A stretch of 64,000 nucleotides of DNA, taken from positions 2,113,001 through 2,177,000 of the forward strand of contig NC_092575.1 in the NCBI RefSeq assembly GCF_037975245.1. The letters are read 5' to 3'. Positions 24,991-37,152 of the stretch are shown piece after piece. The notes beneath the pieces are model-generated. The model worked only from the letters and a program-made list of their open reading frames with translations. It was not told where the DNA came from and made no database searches. Within the stretch, counting starts at the first letter, position 1; each line of letters starts with the position of its first letter. Made by a program: the position numbers and the translations under genes. This DNA comes from Apostichopus japonicus (Eukaryota > Echinodermata > Holothuroidea > Aspidochirotida > Stichopodidae).

Positions 24991-26564
24991 CCTCAAAATG
25001 TAAACCCAGTTAGTTAATTAAGCCTTATATATTGGATGTGGTAATACTGTGGTGGTGGGGGAGTATTATGGGGTCTCTTAAGTACCCAATATTTAACCCT
25101 AACTGCACTTGGGGAGCATTATGACATTTTTGCCACGGATTTTGAACCGTTTGAGATATGAACTAGATTCTTTCATAACCTTTCCCCCATGTCTTGCGCA
25201 CATTTTGACACCACTTTTGTCCATATAGGACCTCTGTAGGGTGAGTTATGTACCAATTTGTGATGATGTCACAGAAATGTTTTCAATATTTACATTGACT
25301 CATGTACAAAAACGTTAGTTTAAATAGGATACATATACTCTAACTTGGGACAAATTTAAAAGTCTGTTTGCTTTGAAGTACATAACAATTATGATTACTT
25401 AATCTTCTGAATCGCTTTATCATCACTGTCGCATAGAAAGTCTTCACAATCATTATCTAGAAACAGTTCTTGCACATCGTCAGGTATAACTCGGGCCATC
25501 TCAGCTCTAGTGATTCTGTCCATTCGTTGTCAACGATGTTTCCAGCTTCATCACTACTTACGATCGCTGAGCGCTGATCGCTGACCTCTAGTAATGAAGT
25601 TTGATCTAAGAATGTGTAGCTTAAGAATCTGCTGGCATGGTGGTAGCAATGACATATCAATGATCTTGTTCTGCTTTGTAAATTTGCGATCAAAGATTGC
25701 ATATCTGGCTGTCAGTGTCCACTTTGACCTCATGTGATTCCGGGGTTCGCATAATCTTTACTTACTGTTTAGTTGTAGTCTTTGCTTATAAGGCACAAGA
25801 AAATGGTCATGTTTAAAACATACCACTGCAGACGGGGAAACCGATCAACAGTAAAGATGTATAAGGAAGCAAAACATATCCCACTCAATTCAAGAGAAAT
25901 GGAGAAGACCGAATTGAGAGACCAAAGGAAGATTTCTAGATTTGACTTAGTTCCCTTTTTGTTTACCCGTTATCGCGATCGAAACCACAGCTGCTCGTAG
26001 CTAATTTGACTATACCTTTCTTCTTAAACAAATGCGGAATCAAATTAAAGGGGAAGATATTTTTGAAACTTATAGAACCAATTGATTGAAATACGAATTT
26101 TAATTTCCGGATTGAGAAAGACAATTGGTTGTCAATGGAGCTATAAACAGACTGTTTATAGCTCCATGGGCTGTTCGACACATAGATGTATGTGGACATT
26201 TGGTTATTAAAGATTTCCAGACTTTGACCTATGTTGAACTCAAATGACATTTGACCTCCTATTTAGACAGGGGTCTTGTAGAAATATACCCCCTTTCGTA
26301 CTGAGAAAGTGACTGTCCTTTTGTGAGAAGCAAAGAAATATCATGTAAAAATCCCTGTTGTTAAAAATCATTCAACTGAAGACCCTGTTCTAAAAACACA
26401 TTCAAATAATGCATCTTCGTATAGTGTATAAGGAGTACTTACAAAATACAAATTTAAACAGTTGAAAGTTAAAAGGTCATGAAAGAGCATAAGCAAAACT
26501 TGAAAGATAATAATTGCAAAATGTGGTATTGCAAAGTAGAAATTAAAGTTATATATATAGCCTA
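24991..26564. other. Noncoding part of unit 1 between LINE and small gene
   Basis: About 1.6 kb matched closely by 40430-41957 in unit 2. A 65-codon ATG-started frame at 25803-26000 is identical in both units (41198-41395), but so is the surrounding sequence, so coding cannot be claimed. A perfect palindrome is at 26135-26167. Confidence 0.4.
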
Positions 26565-29500
26565 TTAAGTTTCATCATCGCTGGAAGGATGGGTGAGGGG
26601 AAACCCCTTCTCCGTCATCCACTTGTATGGATTCAGCTCAGTTAACTGAAGTTCTGAGAATTAAAAGAAGATGACAAAAGATACATGGTTACATTTGGTT
26701 CGGTTGTCTATCCAGTTGTGTATGATGCCACTCAGCAGTGATTCTAACGATTCTAACAACCCCCCCCCCCCTTTATTTCTTCTTATCATAACTGGGAGAT
26801 ATAAGCCGAGAACGCATTGATGTTATTGAAACAACAAGTTTCAATTACCTAGTAAACTTTTGCACTTACCCTCAATCAATAATTAATTATTCATTTTATG
26901 TGTTAAACTTTTAAGAATCTTACTTACTATTTATACACATATATTTAAATTGTTTTGATGATTGTAGTGAGGGCAAGTGGTGGTGTGACTGAAGTCATTT
27001 TCTCTAAACCAACTTACCTGGTTTGATGCATTCAAGCTCTTGTTTCAGGATCAAATGGAAGTGAGCGCCTTCTCTAACTTCAAGATGATGATCACTACAT
27101 TGGATCGGTGGTGAAGGAGGACCTCCTAAAAGAGACACATGGTGAAATATTTTCAAATGATTTTGTTTTCTCGAATTAGATGAGATTGCTTTAAGCTAGC
27201 TAAAGCCGTTAACTATTCAATATGTTCTATTGAACAAAACTTTCCATTTCCCTGCGCATCACGATCAACTGTACTTTTGTACCAACCATACGATTGTATT
27301 TAACATCACTATGTCAGTAGTGATCCCTATACTGATGCGGATATTACCTGTCCTACTTTGTCAGGGACCATGGTCATGTCTGGTAGTGTGTTCATGATAA
27401 CATATTCTAAATATATATGAATGTCATTTGCTATAGGAAATGGTGTTGCCTCGACATTTATGATTACAAGCATGCACCTTGATCCCACAAAGTGATAGGA
27501 ACAAGACATCTTGTTCCTATCTAATTTGTGTTCAGTCATTATTTCATTTCCGGTACATTGCAATAACCTTTTCACATCTTTCATCAAACTGAGTTTAGTG
27601 CAAATCTCAATGAAATTTAGCCTGATGTTAAATTCTGCAAAAGTTAGAACACACCACATTAAAAGAAATAAGTTCTTTCTCTACTTGTTAATAATCAGAT
27701 CAATATTAGCTGTACATAATATCAGCTTAACCTGCTAATTTACTTAACACAGTCTGCATTAATATTTTGTTACAACAAACATGATATATACTGAATACTA
27801 GATAATTTAATTTGTTTCTCCTTTCAAGGTGCTCATCTCGGTAGAGTTAAAACCAGAAAAAAAGATAATGTCCAGATACTATTGGAAAACTCTTAATACT
27901 GATGTGTCAATGTTTGCCCAATGTTTCAATGTATACCATGCAGGAGACAATACCCCTATTGTTTTTGGGTGTATAGCCACGTACAGTAGACTGATCTGTG
28001 TTTATTATGCCATAGTGTCAGCTAGTTCTGGTTATACTCAAGCAGAAGTCTAGTGCATTGACGTCATCGAAACCTCAATCTATTTTGCATTCTGGTCTAA
28101 TGTGCATTTGTCATCTTTTGGGGAAAAAATTATATTCCATTGTAATTTTAAAACTCAAGACACTTTTTATTTACTTTTTCCACTTTTTATTGGGGTGTAA
28201 TAACTGCAATTCAAGCAGACTGGAGGCAAACTAATTGTGCCATTTGAAGTAATTGATTTAAATGACAAAGACAACCTGCTGAACAGAGCTATAAATGCCT
28301 CTTCTATGTCCCAAGTTTGCTACTCTATCATCTTTTGTTCGAAAATATTAAGGACAGAGAATGGCAAAATAGTATTATGAGAAAACACATACAGATATGA
28401 TAAAGTACAAGAATGATTCATAAAATCGACTAGTTTTGTAAAAACATACACATATAGAAGTGCACGTTTTCGCAGCTGCTTTTTTTTTTTTGAGTTTCGG
28501 ACGATTTAGGAGCCCTAATTTAGTGTTAAAATAATGTTTTCTGTTGGTCAAGATAATTATGAGGGCATCTACGGTAACTTGATTAAAAGGGCACCGCAGT
28601 TGTTGCCGTTAATACGTCTGTTAATAAAGTAAACAGCGTCTTTTTCTATGATTTTTTCAACCTCATTGACCCCACGATGCCGTTAACTAGCTTATCTATT
28701 CAAATCTTTGAACGTTGTTTTTCTCGAAGATATTTTCCATTTAGGATTGCAATCAACCCCGCCCATAGTATGAATATTTATATTATATGAACGTCATTGA
28801 ATAATGAGGTAAATAATTGTCACTTGGCCGCGTCGTAAGCAACCCAGTACAGCGGTATGTACTACAACACTATACTTTATTTGTGTGCATTGTGATCGGC
28901 TGTGATACGGACGCAACTTTTTCGGATTGTTGTGAAATAATCTATTTTAAGCAACGGCTCATAAATAAACATGTTAGCTTTTCACTGATTGCTTGAATTC
29001 AAACAGTTCCAAGCAATGACACATCGGTGAAACGCTGGCAATCTATTATCATTTAGTATATAACTGATCCCCTATATTAAAGTGAATTCGTCCAACGCGT
29101 CTGAATAACTTTTCCCGCCTTTTATACCTTTGGGTATATTGCACTGTATTTGAACTCTTACTATAGCAGAGCTGTTGAGGCTGTTACAAAATGAGATCAT
29201 CCTGCATTTTTAAACTCTCAGTAATTAGCCCAGTGTGAAAGATATAAACAATATGTGTCTACGAATACAAACTTATAAAAGCTCCAAGCAAGATATGTTG
29301 TCCAATTGACATTTTAAGAATTTAGCACGTGAACACTTATTTCCAAAATCAATTCAAATCAATGACACATCGGTGGAACGCTGGCAATCTATAATAATTT
29401 GGTATCTAACTGGTCCCCTTTACTAAAGTGTATTCGTCCACCTTGTTTGGACAACTTTTCCCGCCATTACCAGATTTAAATGGCAAATTGTAAGTGCAAG

Positions 29501-30994
29501 AAGGGAAATTTACTTTTCAAAATGAAAAAATTAAACTATTGTAGGCCTAAGCCATAAAACTGATAAGACTGGTCGGTATAGTATTGGCTGTTAATTGGTT
29601 TATTGGGAAAGAGTTTTATCTGTGTATAGGCTACATCCTAAGCTTTTTCTATCGAGCTATTGGAATTTTGAAAACAATTCTTTAATCGTATAGGGGGTGC
29701 ACTTGTTTGTGTCAGAGATGATCTGCTGATCTTGTTACTCCATAAGGTATGGTCAACTATAGATCCCATTAATCCTTTGAGTTTTGAAAATCAAGAAAAT
29801 GATTACTTTGTTAATAAACCAGCCAGTAACTTAACAATTCTATAATATAGCAGATTATTTCGCAGCTGATAGAATTTCGTCGTGAAGTTGTTGATTGCTG
29901 TATATGGCATTGCGACAAGAACATTAATAGATTGTTTCTCGTCTACAGTTCTAGCTGCATCATAATTTAATATTTAAAAAAAGGTGCCCGACCCCCAGGT
30001 GCCTCCAGATTTGGTGTGTTAAAAAAAAATACTCAAACAAAAACTATTTTTTACAAAGGACGAAACGTATTATGTTCATCAGTAAAATTTCTTTCCACCG
30101 ACCATCACAATAACCAGTTGTTTTTTCACTAACAAGGTCACAGAGGCACCTGCGTGAACCGCTGGTGCTTAAACTAAACTACTACCCTGCATGAATTTAA
30201 ATTTCATATTTTCAACACTCTTATTTAAAACATTATCGAAGCAAAAGTGTTCATTTTCATACTTGGTTTCGATGATAATCGTAACCTATGCATTCATGCA
30301 GGCGGAGAGTATGTGTATGTATGTGTGTGTATGTATGTATGTATGTATGTTAAGGTGACCAGACGTCCCCGATTTTCGGGGACAGTCTCCGATTACAGTG
30401 TACTGTCCCCGATGAACAAGTGTCCCCGAAAATGTCCCCGATTCGTCAAAATGTTCAGGAATTTCTAAAATATCCCACGTTATTAGTAAAATAATTGTAA
30501 AAACAAAATTCCGTGGAGTAATGCATCAGTAGAAACTGAAGGGTGTTTCCTCTCAGCTGGAAGGTAGAAACGGTGAAAGCCATGCTGCAAGTCAGAACCC
30601 ATTTCAGTATGTCTTGTTTGGAATTTAGCAATAAGCTCAGTAGCACCAATGAAGTATTGATGAAAATATACTCTTCAGAGAAGTACACTAAGACCAATTG
30701 ATCACGAATTTATGACACAAGCAACTCAAAAGCTCTCAAAGAACCACTTTAAGTAAGTGAATTTCATCTAAGAAAAAGCTAAATAAAATTGATTTAAAAA
30801 GTGCTTCTAAGTATCACCTTAATGTATGTATGTATGTATGGGTGTATGTATGTAAGAACATAACTATCGGACAGACTAAGCCCGAAAGTCTTGAACATAA
30901 AGTTACTTCAAGTTGCAAAATTAATATTCAAGTTAAGCACACCTTAAACACGTTATGTATTAAACAGAGACTTACCTTTATTCTGCGAAAACAT
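26565..30994 (-). CDS. Candidate 71-aa small protein, three exons, unit 1 copy
   Basis: Exons: 30994-30976 (ATG, MFSQNK, phase 1), 27125-27018 (108 nt, phase 1-1), 26653-26565 (ends TAA). Donors are GTAAGT and GTAAGT; acceptors CTTTTAG and AATTCTCAG. The join is 216 nt with no internal stop. The product starts MFSQNKGGPPSPP, has an acidic/His middle (QCSDHHLEVREGAHFH), then KQELECIKPELQLTELNP and a C-terminus PSSDDET. No signal peptide or membrane segment; probably cytosolic. No family recognised. The exon 2 and 3 borders and the frame are preserved in unit 2, which is the main support. A further exon in the 3.9-kb first intron (for example 27634-27348) is possible, but its phases do not fit. 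Confidence 0.45.
30303..30350. repeat. (GTAT)n microsatellite, target of a transposon
   Basis: GTAT/GTGT repeats; similar repeats resume at 30822-30853 after the element. Confidence 0.85.
30351..30821. mobile_element. hAT-like element with TAAGGTGA ends
   Basis: Begins TAAGGTGACCAGACGTCCCC and ends GTATCACCTTA, with ATGTATGT on both sides. Because the flanks are a GTAT microsatellite, the 8-bp duplication is not decisive. Absent from unit 2 at this site. Confidence 0.6.
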
Positions 30995-31088
30995 TTCTCT
31001 AGTGAAACCAGCACAAAATAGGCTGCATTGATCTAGTGAGACGAGTCCATATAACAACTGCCAGTGGATGTCTTGAGAGCGAATCGAT

Positions 31089-31103
31089 ATGTATATATTC
31101 GCG
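31089..31103 (-). promoter_or_regulatory. TATA-like element upstream of small-gene exon 1, unit 1
   Basis: Minus strand GCGAATATATACATATC about 95 nt upstream of the proposed ATG. The same block recurs about 400 bp away with the duplicated first exon. Unit 2 has GTTATATTGG in the equivalent place (about 51522-51531). Confidence 0.35.
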
Positions 31104-31181
31104 CCGTTCACCGCTGATGTACGTCCCGAAATTCGACCTGGATGCGCGAAAAGGGCAAACTGATTTCGTTGTCAAATACTG

Positions 31182-31360
31182 TCCCTGACGTAGCAGAATG
31201 GTTGTCCAATGAGAGCACGATAACCGAGCTCGAATTCTGTCCCTGACGTAGTCAGAATGGTTGTCCAATGAGAGCACGATAACCGAGCTCGAATTCTGTC
31301 CCTGACGTAGTCAGAATGGTTGTCCAATGAGAGCACGATATGAGAGCACAGAGTCCAATG
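31182..31360. repeat. 59-bp minisatellite between duplicated promoters
   Basis: About 2.7 direct copies of a unit starting GTCCCTGACGTAG and containing TTGTCCAATGAGAGCACG, at 31182, 31240 and 31299. Each unit has a CRE-like TGACGTAG and a CCAAT word. Confidence 0.9.
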
Positions 31361-31377
31361 AGAGCACAGAGACTTAC

Positions 31378-31396
31378 CTTTATTCTGCGAAAACAT
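31378..31396 (-). pseudogene. Duplicated first coding exon of the unit 1 small gene
   Basis: ATG TTT TCG CAG AAT AAA G followed by GTAAGT, the same as 30976-30994. About 165 bp of exon, leader and promoter (31370-31540) is a direct repeat of 30968-31135. It could act as an alternative promoter and first exon. Confidence 0.45.
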
Positions 31397-31755
31397 TTCT
31401 CTAGTGCAACCAGCACAAAATAGGCTGCATTGATCTAGTGAGATGTGTCCATAACAACTGCCAGAGGATATCATTGAGAGAGAATCGATATGTATATATT
31501 CGCGCCGTTCACCGCTGATGTACGTCCCGAAATTCGACGTCGGCTTCTCGTGCTCTCATTGGACAACTATTTTGAATACGTTTCGCGCTCTGCCTACGTC
31601 AGTATTTATTCGTCATGATCATTACATGGATGTCGCATAGGTTAGTTTTACTGTGCAGTCGCTTGCAACAACTTCATTGCATTTCAATCTCATTTTCATC
31701 ACCCCTTATTTTGTAGCAGAAATACGACCGCATTCTAAGCTGTAAGGATCCAGTG

Positions 31756-32013
31756 CTATACCTTGTCGATTTTCTGACGACTTTTCTTTACCATCTGCGA
31801 TCCACGTTTAGTTGCATAGTATAGGCCTGTATAGCATTGAACATTGTCAAGTATATTGTCCACCGACACACTTCTCCCAAAAAATTGTTTCAAAATATGC
31901 AGACATTCTGGAATAATTCTGGTTTCTCTTCTGGTTTTACTCTCCATTTTGCATGACTGAAGAAATATCAGTGCTTTGTAGTATAAGGCAGAGGAAGGGC
32001 TGTTTCTGTCCAC
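31756..32013 (-). pseudogene. Conserved minus-strand open frame of unknown nature, unit 1
   Basis: Contains SSALYYKALIFLQSCKMESK and ends in KKSRQKIDKV. The unit 2 counterpart (51808-52107) keeps the frame and most residues. A 2-bp length difference upstream breaks the longer frame here. No splice acceptor was identified; not recognised. Confidence 0.25.
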
Positions 32014-33492
32014 GACCGCGTACGTACATTGTTGACATTAACATCCGGGTAGTAGCACCACCGTACAGGCATATCTGTATATACCACACGCTAGACTGCA
32101 GAATATAGATCATTCCAACTACACTGTCACAAAATAATCTGAAAACACTAGGAATAGAGGAAGGTATTTGTTCGCAAGCTGTAAATTCAGAAGCATTAAT
32201 CCAATTAACATAAAACTTAACAGAAATCCAGGAATCATAAAAGAATGAAACGTTTTTGAAGTTAACATGTCATCACTTCCTCAAATACATAGCTAGAAAA
32301 CTGCAGTGTATCGCGGTAATTACACGTTCTTTAGTAACGATACATACATACCCTATAACTGGTGTGCTTTTTCCTGGTGTACAATAGAACCAGTAACCGT
32401 GGCGGAAATAGGTTCAAAGATCGTTAAAGGGAATGGTGTAAGTGCTATCAACGATTGACGAATATAGGCTGCATTTATTTGAAAATTGTTAACGGACTTA
32501 ACACAACTGATGCATAAAAATGTATTAAACCCAGCTTGGAAGAACGAATGCAAATAAATCACCCACATGTTCCACGTGACGTTAAGTCCTTCAACGGATT
32601 TGTTACCATCAGCGCATATAATGGTAAACCATCTTAGCCTTCTTAATACCTTGCCATAATTCTTCAGTTTTAGCCAAGCAATGTGGTACCGATTCAACGT
32701 GAATACTTAATTATTACATTCAGTACAGTAATCAAACCTAAATAATGCTCATTCTTTTAGAAAAATCATGTGATAGTGGTAACGTGCATTCCTATGATCT
32801 GATGGTTAATTCATGAAGCTGCTGTTGTTGACGTGCACTGTATGGCCTTCCTTTCTTTCAGTGTAAAAATTCAGTAAGAAACATTGTCGGAAAGTATATT
32901 CGCAAACCCTCAATTAGTATAACCACCAGTACAAACCATCTTACCAATATTGTTTTTGTTAGCAGATCCATTTACAGCTACAAACACTTGAACAGATTAC
33001 ATGAGAGTCCGTTACTCCTCGAGATCAGAAGAGATACACTCATATCAAAGTTACGCTCATTTACGATGAATAATTGGAACGAAAGCCCACCACTATATAG
33101 TGATATATTTATATAAACCAAGCATTGGCTGTTTTACTTTCACTCACTTAATTTTAGTTTTGTATCTCATCTCGTAATGTCACACATATATTATACAGGC
33201 CGGTTAGACACCCTGGTAATGTCACATATATAATATAAAGGCCGGTTGGCACCCCGGTAAAGTCATAAAAGAGAATGATTAAAGTTACTTACAATTATCA
33301 ACCTGCGATGCAAGAGAGACATTGCTAGCAGGATCCTTTTATCCTTGAGTGTTCCATTACATAATATAGGTTATGCGTAACTAACATTCAGTAAGAATAC
33401 GTGAGTACTTTCAGTTGACAGTTGCTTCCTTCATAACATTTTACATACTGTTATGTTAAACCGAACATCCTTACCTAAACCATTCGTTAACC

Positions 33493-34343
33493 ATGTACGG
33501 TACGTTTTATTCTGTTATAGCGAATCCAACAAAGACCAGAAAGGAACTCGTTCCCTTTCGACCACCGCTCCATTTGCTAAACTTTTGGGTTGATGTTACC
33601 GGTAAGTTGTCCCTTTAATATGTCACCGTTGGGTCACGGGCGGGGTGCGAGGGATATTATGGGATGGGGATCAGGATACGAGAATTTGGGTGAAAGCTGG
33701 ATAGGCATTCATTCGACATTGATTCCCTCTGATCATTAACGTTCACAAATCATCGATTATTCCTCACATTTAAAATATACTTCGATGTAAATATGACATA
33801 GGCCTAACGGTCATATTTGTAAATGATGACCACATTCAAATCCACATCCACATTCAAAGAATTGAAAAGAGACCTTGCATACTGAATGAAAGATTGCTTC
33901 CTTGTTACGTTAATGTATGGCGTGGTCGAAAATCAGATAAAAGACGATACCCAGATTCGTTTTATTCACCGAATTTATATCTCCGTCTGACGGTAAATTA
34001 TTTAAAGTCGATGAAGTCACAATTTTCTCTAAACAGCCGCTCGTGAGGTTGCTCGATCATTTGATACCATCATGGCCGCCACAAAAATACATCAAGATCT
34101 GAAAGAACTCAAGACCTCATGACTTGACACGAGAAAAAAAGTTACTCCTTCAGGTGAGGGTGAAGGTCTAATAATTATTTTAATTGGCATTGATGATGTC
34201 ACGTGATATATTGTGTTAACTGGACTTCGAATATTTGCAATCAAGAGATCACTTTTCGATATGATACGTTATAGCTAATGAAACAGTTATTGTGGACAGC
34301 GAAGAACAACTGGTAGAGAGAACTGACTCAACCCTCAACACAG
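33493..34343 (+). pseudogene. Plus-strand modular small gene, unit 1 copy, broken
   Basis: Exon 1 33493-33601 (MYGTFYSVIANP..., phase 1, donor GTAAGT), a second exon 34037-34153 (AAREVARSFDTIMAATKIHQ...) with an in-frame TGA after ELKTS, and a third exon 34275-34343 (ANETVIVDSEEQLVERTD..., phase 1-1). A further exon-like piece at 34634 (AACDLARVFQNMLAA) runs into a deletion that removes the last exons found in unit 2. Only a skipped form could be read. Confidence 0.4.
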
Positions 34344-35143
34344 GTAAGGAGAAATAAATTCCTTTCTATTTCTATTTAATACAAGTTTACGATGAAAACT
34401 TTTCTAGGTATTTTCATCTTGGAAGGTTTAATCAATCGCTAATAATAATGTCGCCCTAACATTCCATTTGTCGTTAAAATGCGACGTAACAGGTGAGCTT
34501 GGTCAGCAAATTTGAGTAGATGACATTTGACTCCCCCGTTATTTATTCTGGAGAAACACAAGTATAAAAAGTTGTTATTTTAAAATCTGAACATGCGCAT
34601 TTGGCAATCTGCCCGTTCTTGTCTTTTCAATAGCTGCTTGTGACCTTGCTCGCGTGTTTCAAAACATGCTTGCTGCCGTATCTCTATATACGTCTCTGAA
34701 GGCGATATGTAGCTAGCGCCCTCTATTTCAGATGTAGGATAGCTGGGCAAAGGTTATGGTTGAAAAGAGGACAACATTATGAGCCTATATAGTATATAGG
34801 TTTATTGTTAATAGTAAATTTTATTGTATCAATCTTGAACAATAATAAAAAGATATTCAAATCGGTGCTAATAATGAGAAACAAACATAATTTTGAATAA
34901 ATTACAGCCTCAGCCGACTGACGTCATTGTACTGGACATGTCACAGGAAAGAAACGATGAGAAAAAATACCAAGATTCTCACCAAGATCAGCTCAAATTA
35001 CTTTATTGTTAGGGTAACACATCATCTTAATTTGCACGAATTGGTGGTCCAATCCTGCACTATACCTTTTGTGGAAGCAGCTTCTGTTTTCAGTTCTATG
35101 GAACCGCCGTATACGGCAAGCCGTTTTACTTTTTATTCGATAT

Positions 35144-35240
35144 TGATATCAACAATTATTTGGTGATATCATCAATTCATTGCTGATATCAACAAATATT
35201 TGCTGATATCACCAATTATTTGGTGATATCAGCAAATATA
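35144..35240. repeat. Short tandem repeat with GATATCA words, unit 1 end
   Basis: About four copies of a 24-bp word such as TGATATCAACAAATATTTGC, immediately before the unit 1/unit 2 junction. Confidence 0.85.
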
Positions 35241-36941
35241 CGATAGTTAATTTTGTAACTGTTACTAGAGAACTGTATATAGAGCCATCCTGAAAACATC
35301 TAAACAAGTTGTCAACTATATATAATTGTTGTTTGCGAGAATTTAGTCACTAATGTAGGAAAGTTGCAGGGGATGGGGTAGGTATGTGAATGACGTGGGG
35401 AGGTTTCCATTGTGGTATACCAAGGAACCAGAAAAGGGTGCAGCCACAAACGTTTGCCTTTATTCTATGAGGAATTGTGGGACCATTGTGACCGGGTAAC
35501 GCAACGCAGCGGAAGATGTAACAGGCAGCACGTGTGTCTTTGTGAACTGAGTTACAAAACAAGTTGGGCAAGCCACTGAAGTACTTTATTATAATTAATA
35601 ATCAACATACACGATAAAAATATTGTCTTCCTTACAAAATACATTATGTCTAATATGTCTCTTATAATTAGTACAAACTTTTCTCACTTCCCAAACGTTG
35701 GCGTGCAAATGGACCCCCTGCCCCCCCCCCCCCCTGCCTTCGTTATTTGGGAGAAATGGGATTTGTTCACTTTCACACAGGGAAGGATTTGACCACTGCT
35801 ACTGATGTAGACCGCCAAATCCTTTTCAATGACACCAGATTGTATCTCTTCCTATTATAAAAATCTTTTATTCACTTCTGCCATTTCACAAAGGTACATG
35901 GCCACAACTAAATTTAAAAAAAAATTGAAGTGTGGGGGGGTATGTAAAATCCCTAATTCCCTCCCTGAATCCGCGCCTGATAGTCTGGTCGCCATTTTGG
36001 TCATATTCAGCTCAAATGTTACAAAAAGTACATAAATATTTGCACTATTTGTTGGCATATGAAAATATCACGTTTTAAAAATTGTTGTAGTACTATATAC
36101 CATTACATATAACAATGTAAAATCCCGCTACCTGACAAGGTGACGGATTGCAACCATAGTGAGAAATATTTTATAGGTTTCTATGCCAACAGATTTCAAA
36201 GTGACAATCTACATTTAATGTTACGAAGGAGTGCAAAAAAATATCCAGGGGTAACATTATAGATTTGTTAGAATTGCAAAAGTCGAAGCAGCGCCCTATA
36301 TAATATATGTCGCTTAATCAGGTAAGGCAATGATCAGAACAAAACATTTAATCTAATTATCAAACATATTAGAATGTATTGCAACGTAACCAAACTGACC
36401 TTATATAAACAATCATTAAATTGGGATTCATTCTCCCTTAACCTACCAAAACAAAAACAAAAGAAAAGAAAAGAAACAAAAAGGAAAACAAATATCTTTT
36501 CATATACAATTCGTTATTTCCTCTTTTCTACACTTCCTCTCTATTTAATATCCTGAATATCAGGAAACAATTAAAACATAACGTTCCACTAAATAATATG
36601 GGAATTTCCTGTAGTTGATTGAGAAGCTGTTAAAGACATATAATTGAGTCAAGTCATGATAAAGGGGTACTGGTAAAGATTGTTAATAATATGCTAGTCC
36701 TAAATGTCTAAGAACTAACACTGAAAAGGGACGCAACCACAATTATTGTACTGGGTTGCGACGTTATACTTCCTCCGGAGCAAGGTTTCCCCCTGCCAAC
36801 CCACCCCATCGATAAACAATCTTGTGAAGACACCTTTACATTCAACAAAAGGTAACAACATAGACCAGTTGTTAAGCTTTATAGTCCCTTGATTTCATAC
36901 ATGTATGTTGTTACCCGTTCTTAATAGCATTAAGTCTGTTT

Positions 36942-37152
36942 GACCAGGCTATGAATGAGCTAGGTATCACCTGGAAGGAGGATTTATCTCATGTGGTTTT
37001 TCTAGACCAAAATTTCATAAGGAATAAGAATATCTTGGATAAAAAGCCCAAATCCTGTACTCACCCCCCGAAAAGGGTGGTTTCTTTCTCGTTGGGGGGG
37101 GGGTGGTCAAATCCTCCCTCCAGGTGATACCTAGCTCATTCATAGGCTGGTC
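36942..37152. mobile_element. Long-TIR MITE, unit 2 copy
   Basis: Same inverted repeats as in unit 1, followed by TA on the right. Slightly shorter owing to a deletion near the right arm. Confidence 0.78.

Larger units (their letters stand above)
27126..30970. other. First intron and repeats of unit 1 small gene
   Basis: About 3.8 kb. Contains an open minus-strand stretch (27634-27348) with AG/GT borders, a hairpin at 27494-27521, two related 110-bp blocks each ending TTTCCCGCC (about 29013-29119 and 29360-29465), and the element at 30351-30821. Confidence 0.4.
20952..35334. repeat. Tandem segmental duplication, unit 1 (about 14.4 kb)
   Basis: Starts at GCGAGAATTTAGTCACT, which recurs at 35335 and 55941. 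Order within the unit: G-rich repeat, TA-flanked MITE, LINE with nested fragment, noncoding repeats, minus-strand small gene (26.5-31.0 kb), plus-strand small gene (33.5-34.3 kb). The same order is found in unit 2. Confidence 0.93.

Noticed and set aside
27348-27634. Minus-strand exon candidate with AG/GT borders (EFNIRLNFIEICTKLS...)
   Set aside because: Enters in phase 1 but leaves in phase 0, so it cannot join the next exon; the unit 2 counterpart is interrupted by the 850-bp segment.
31172-31474. 100-codon minus-strand frame with repeated SCSHWTTI
   Set aside because: Translation of the 59-bp minisatellite.
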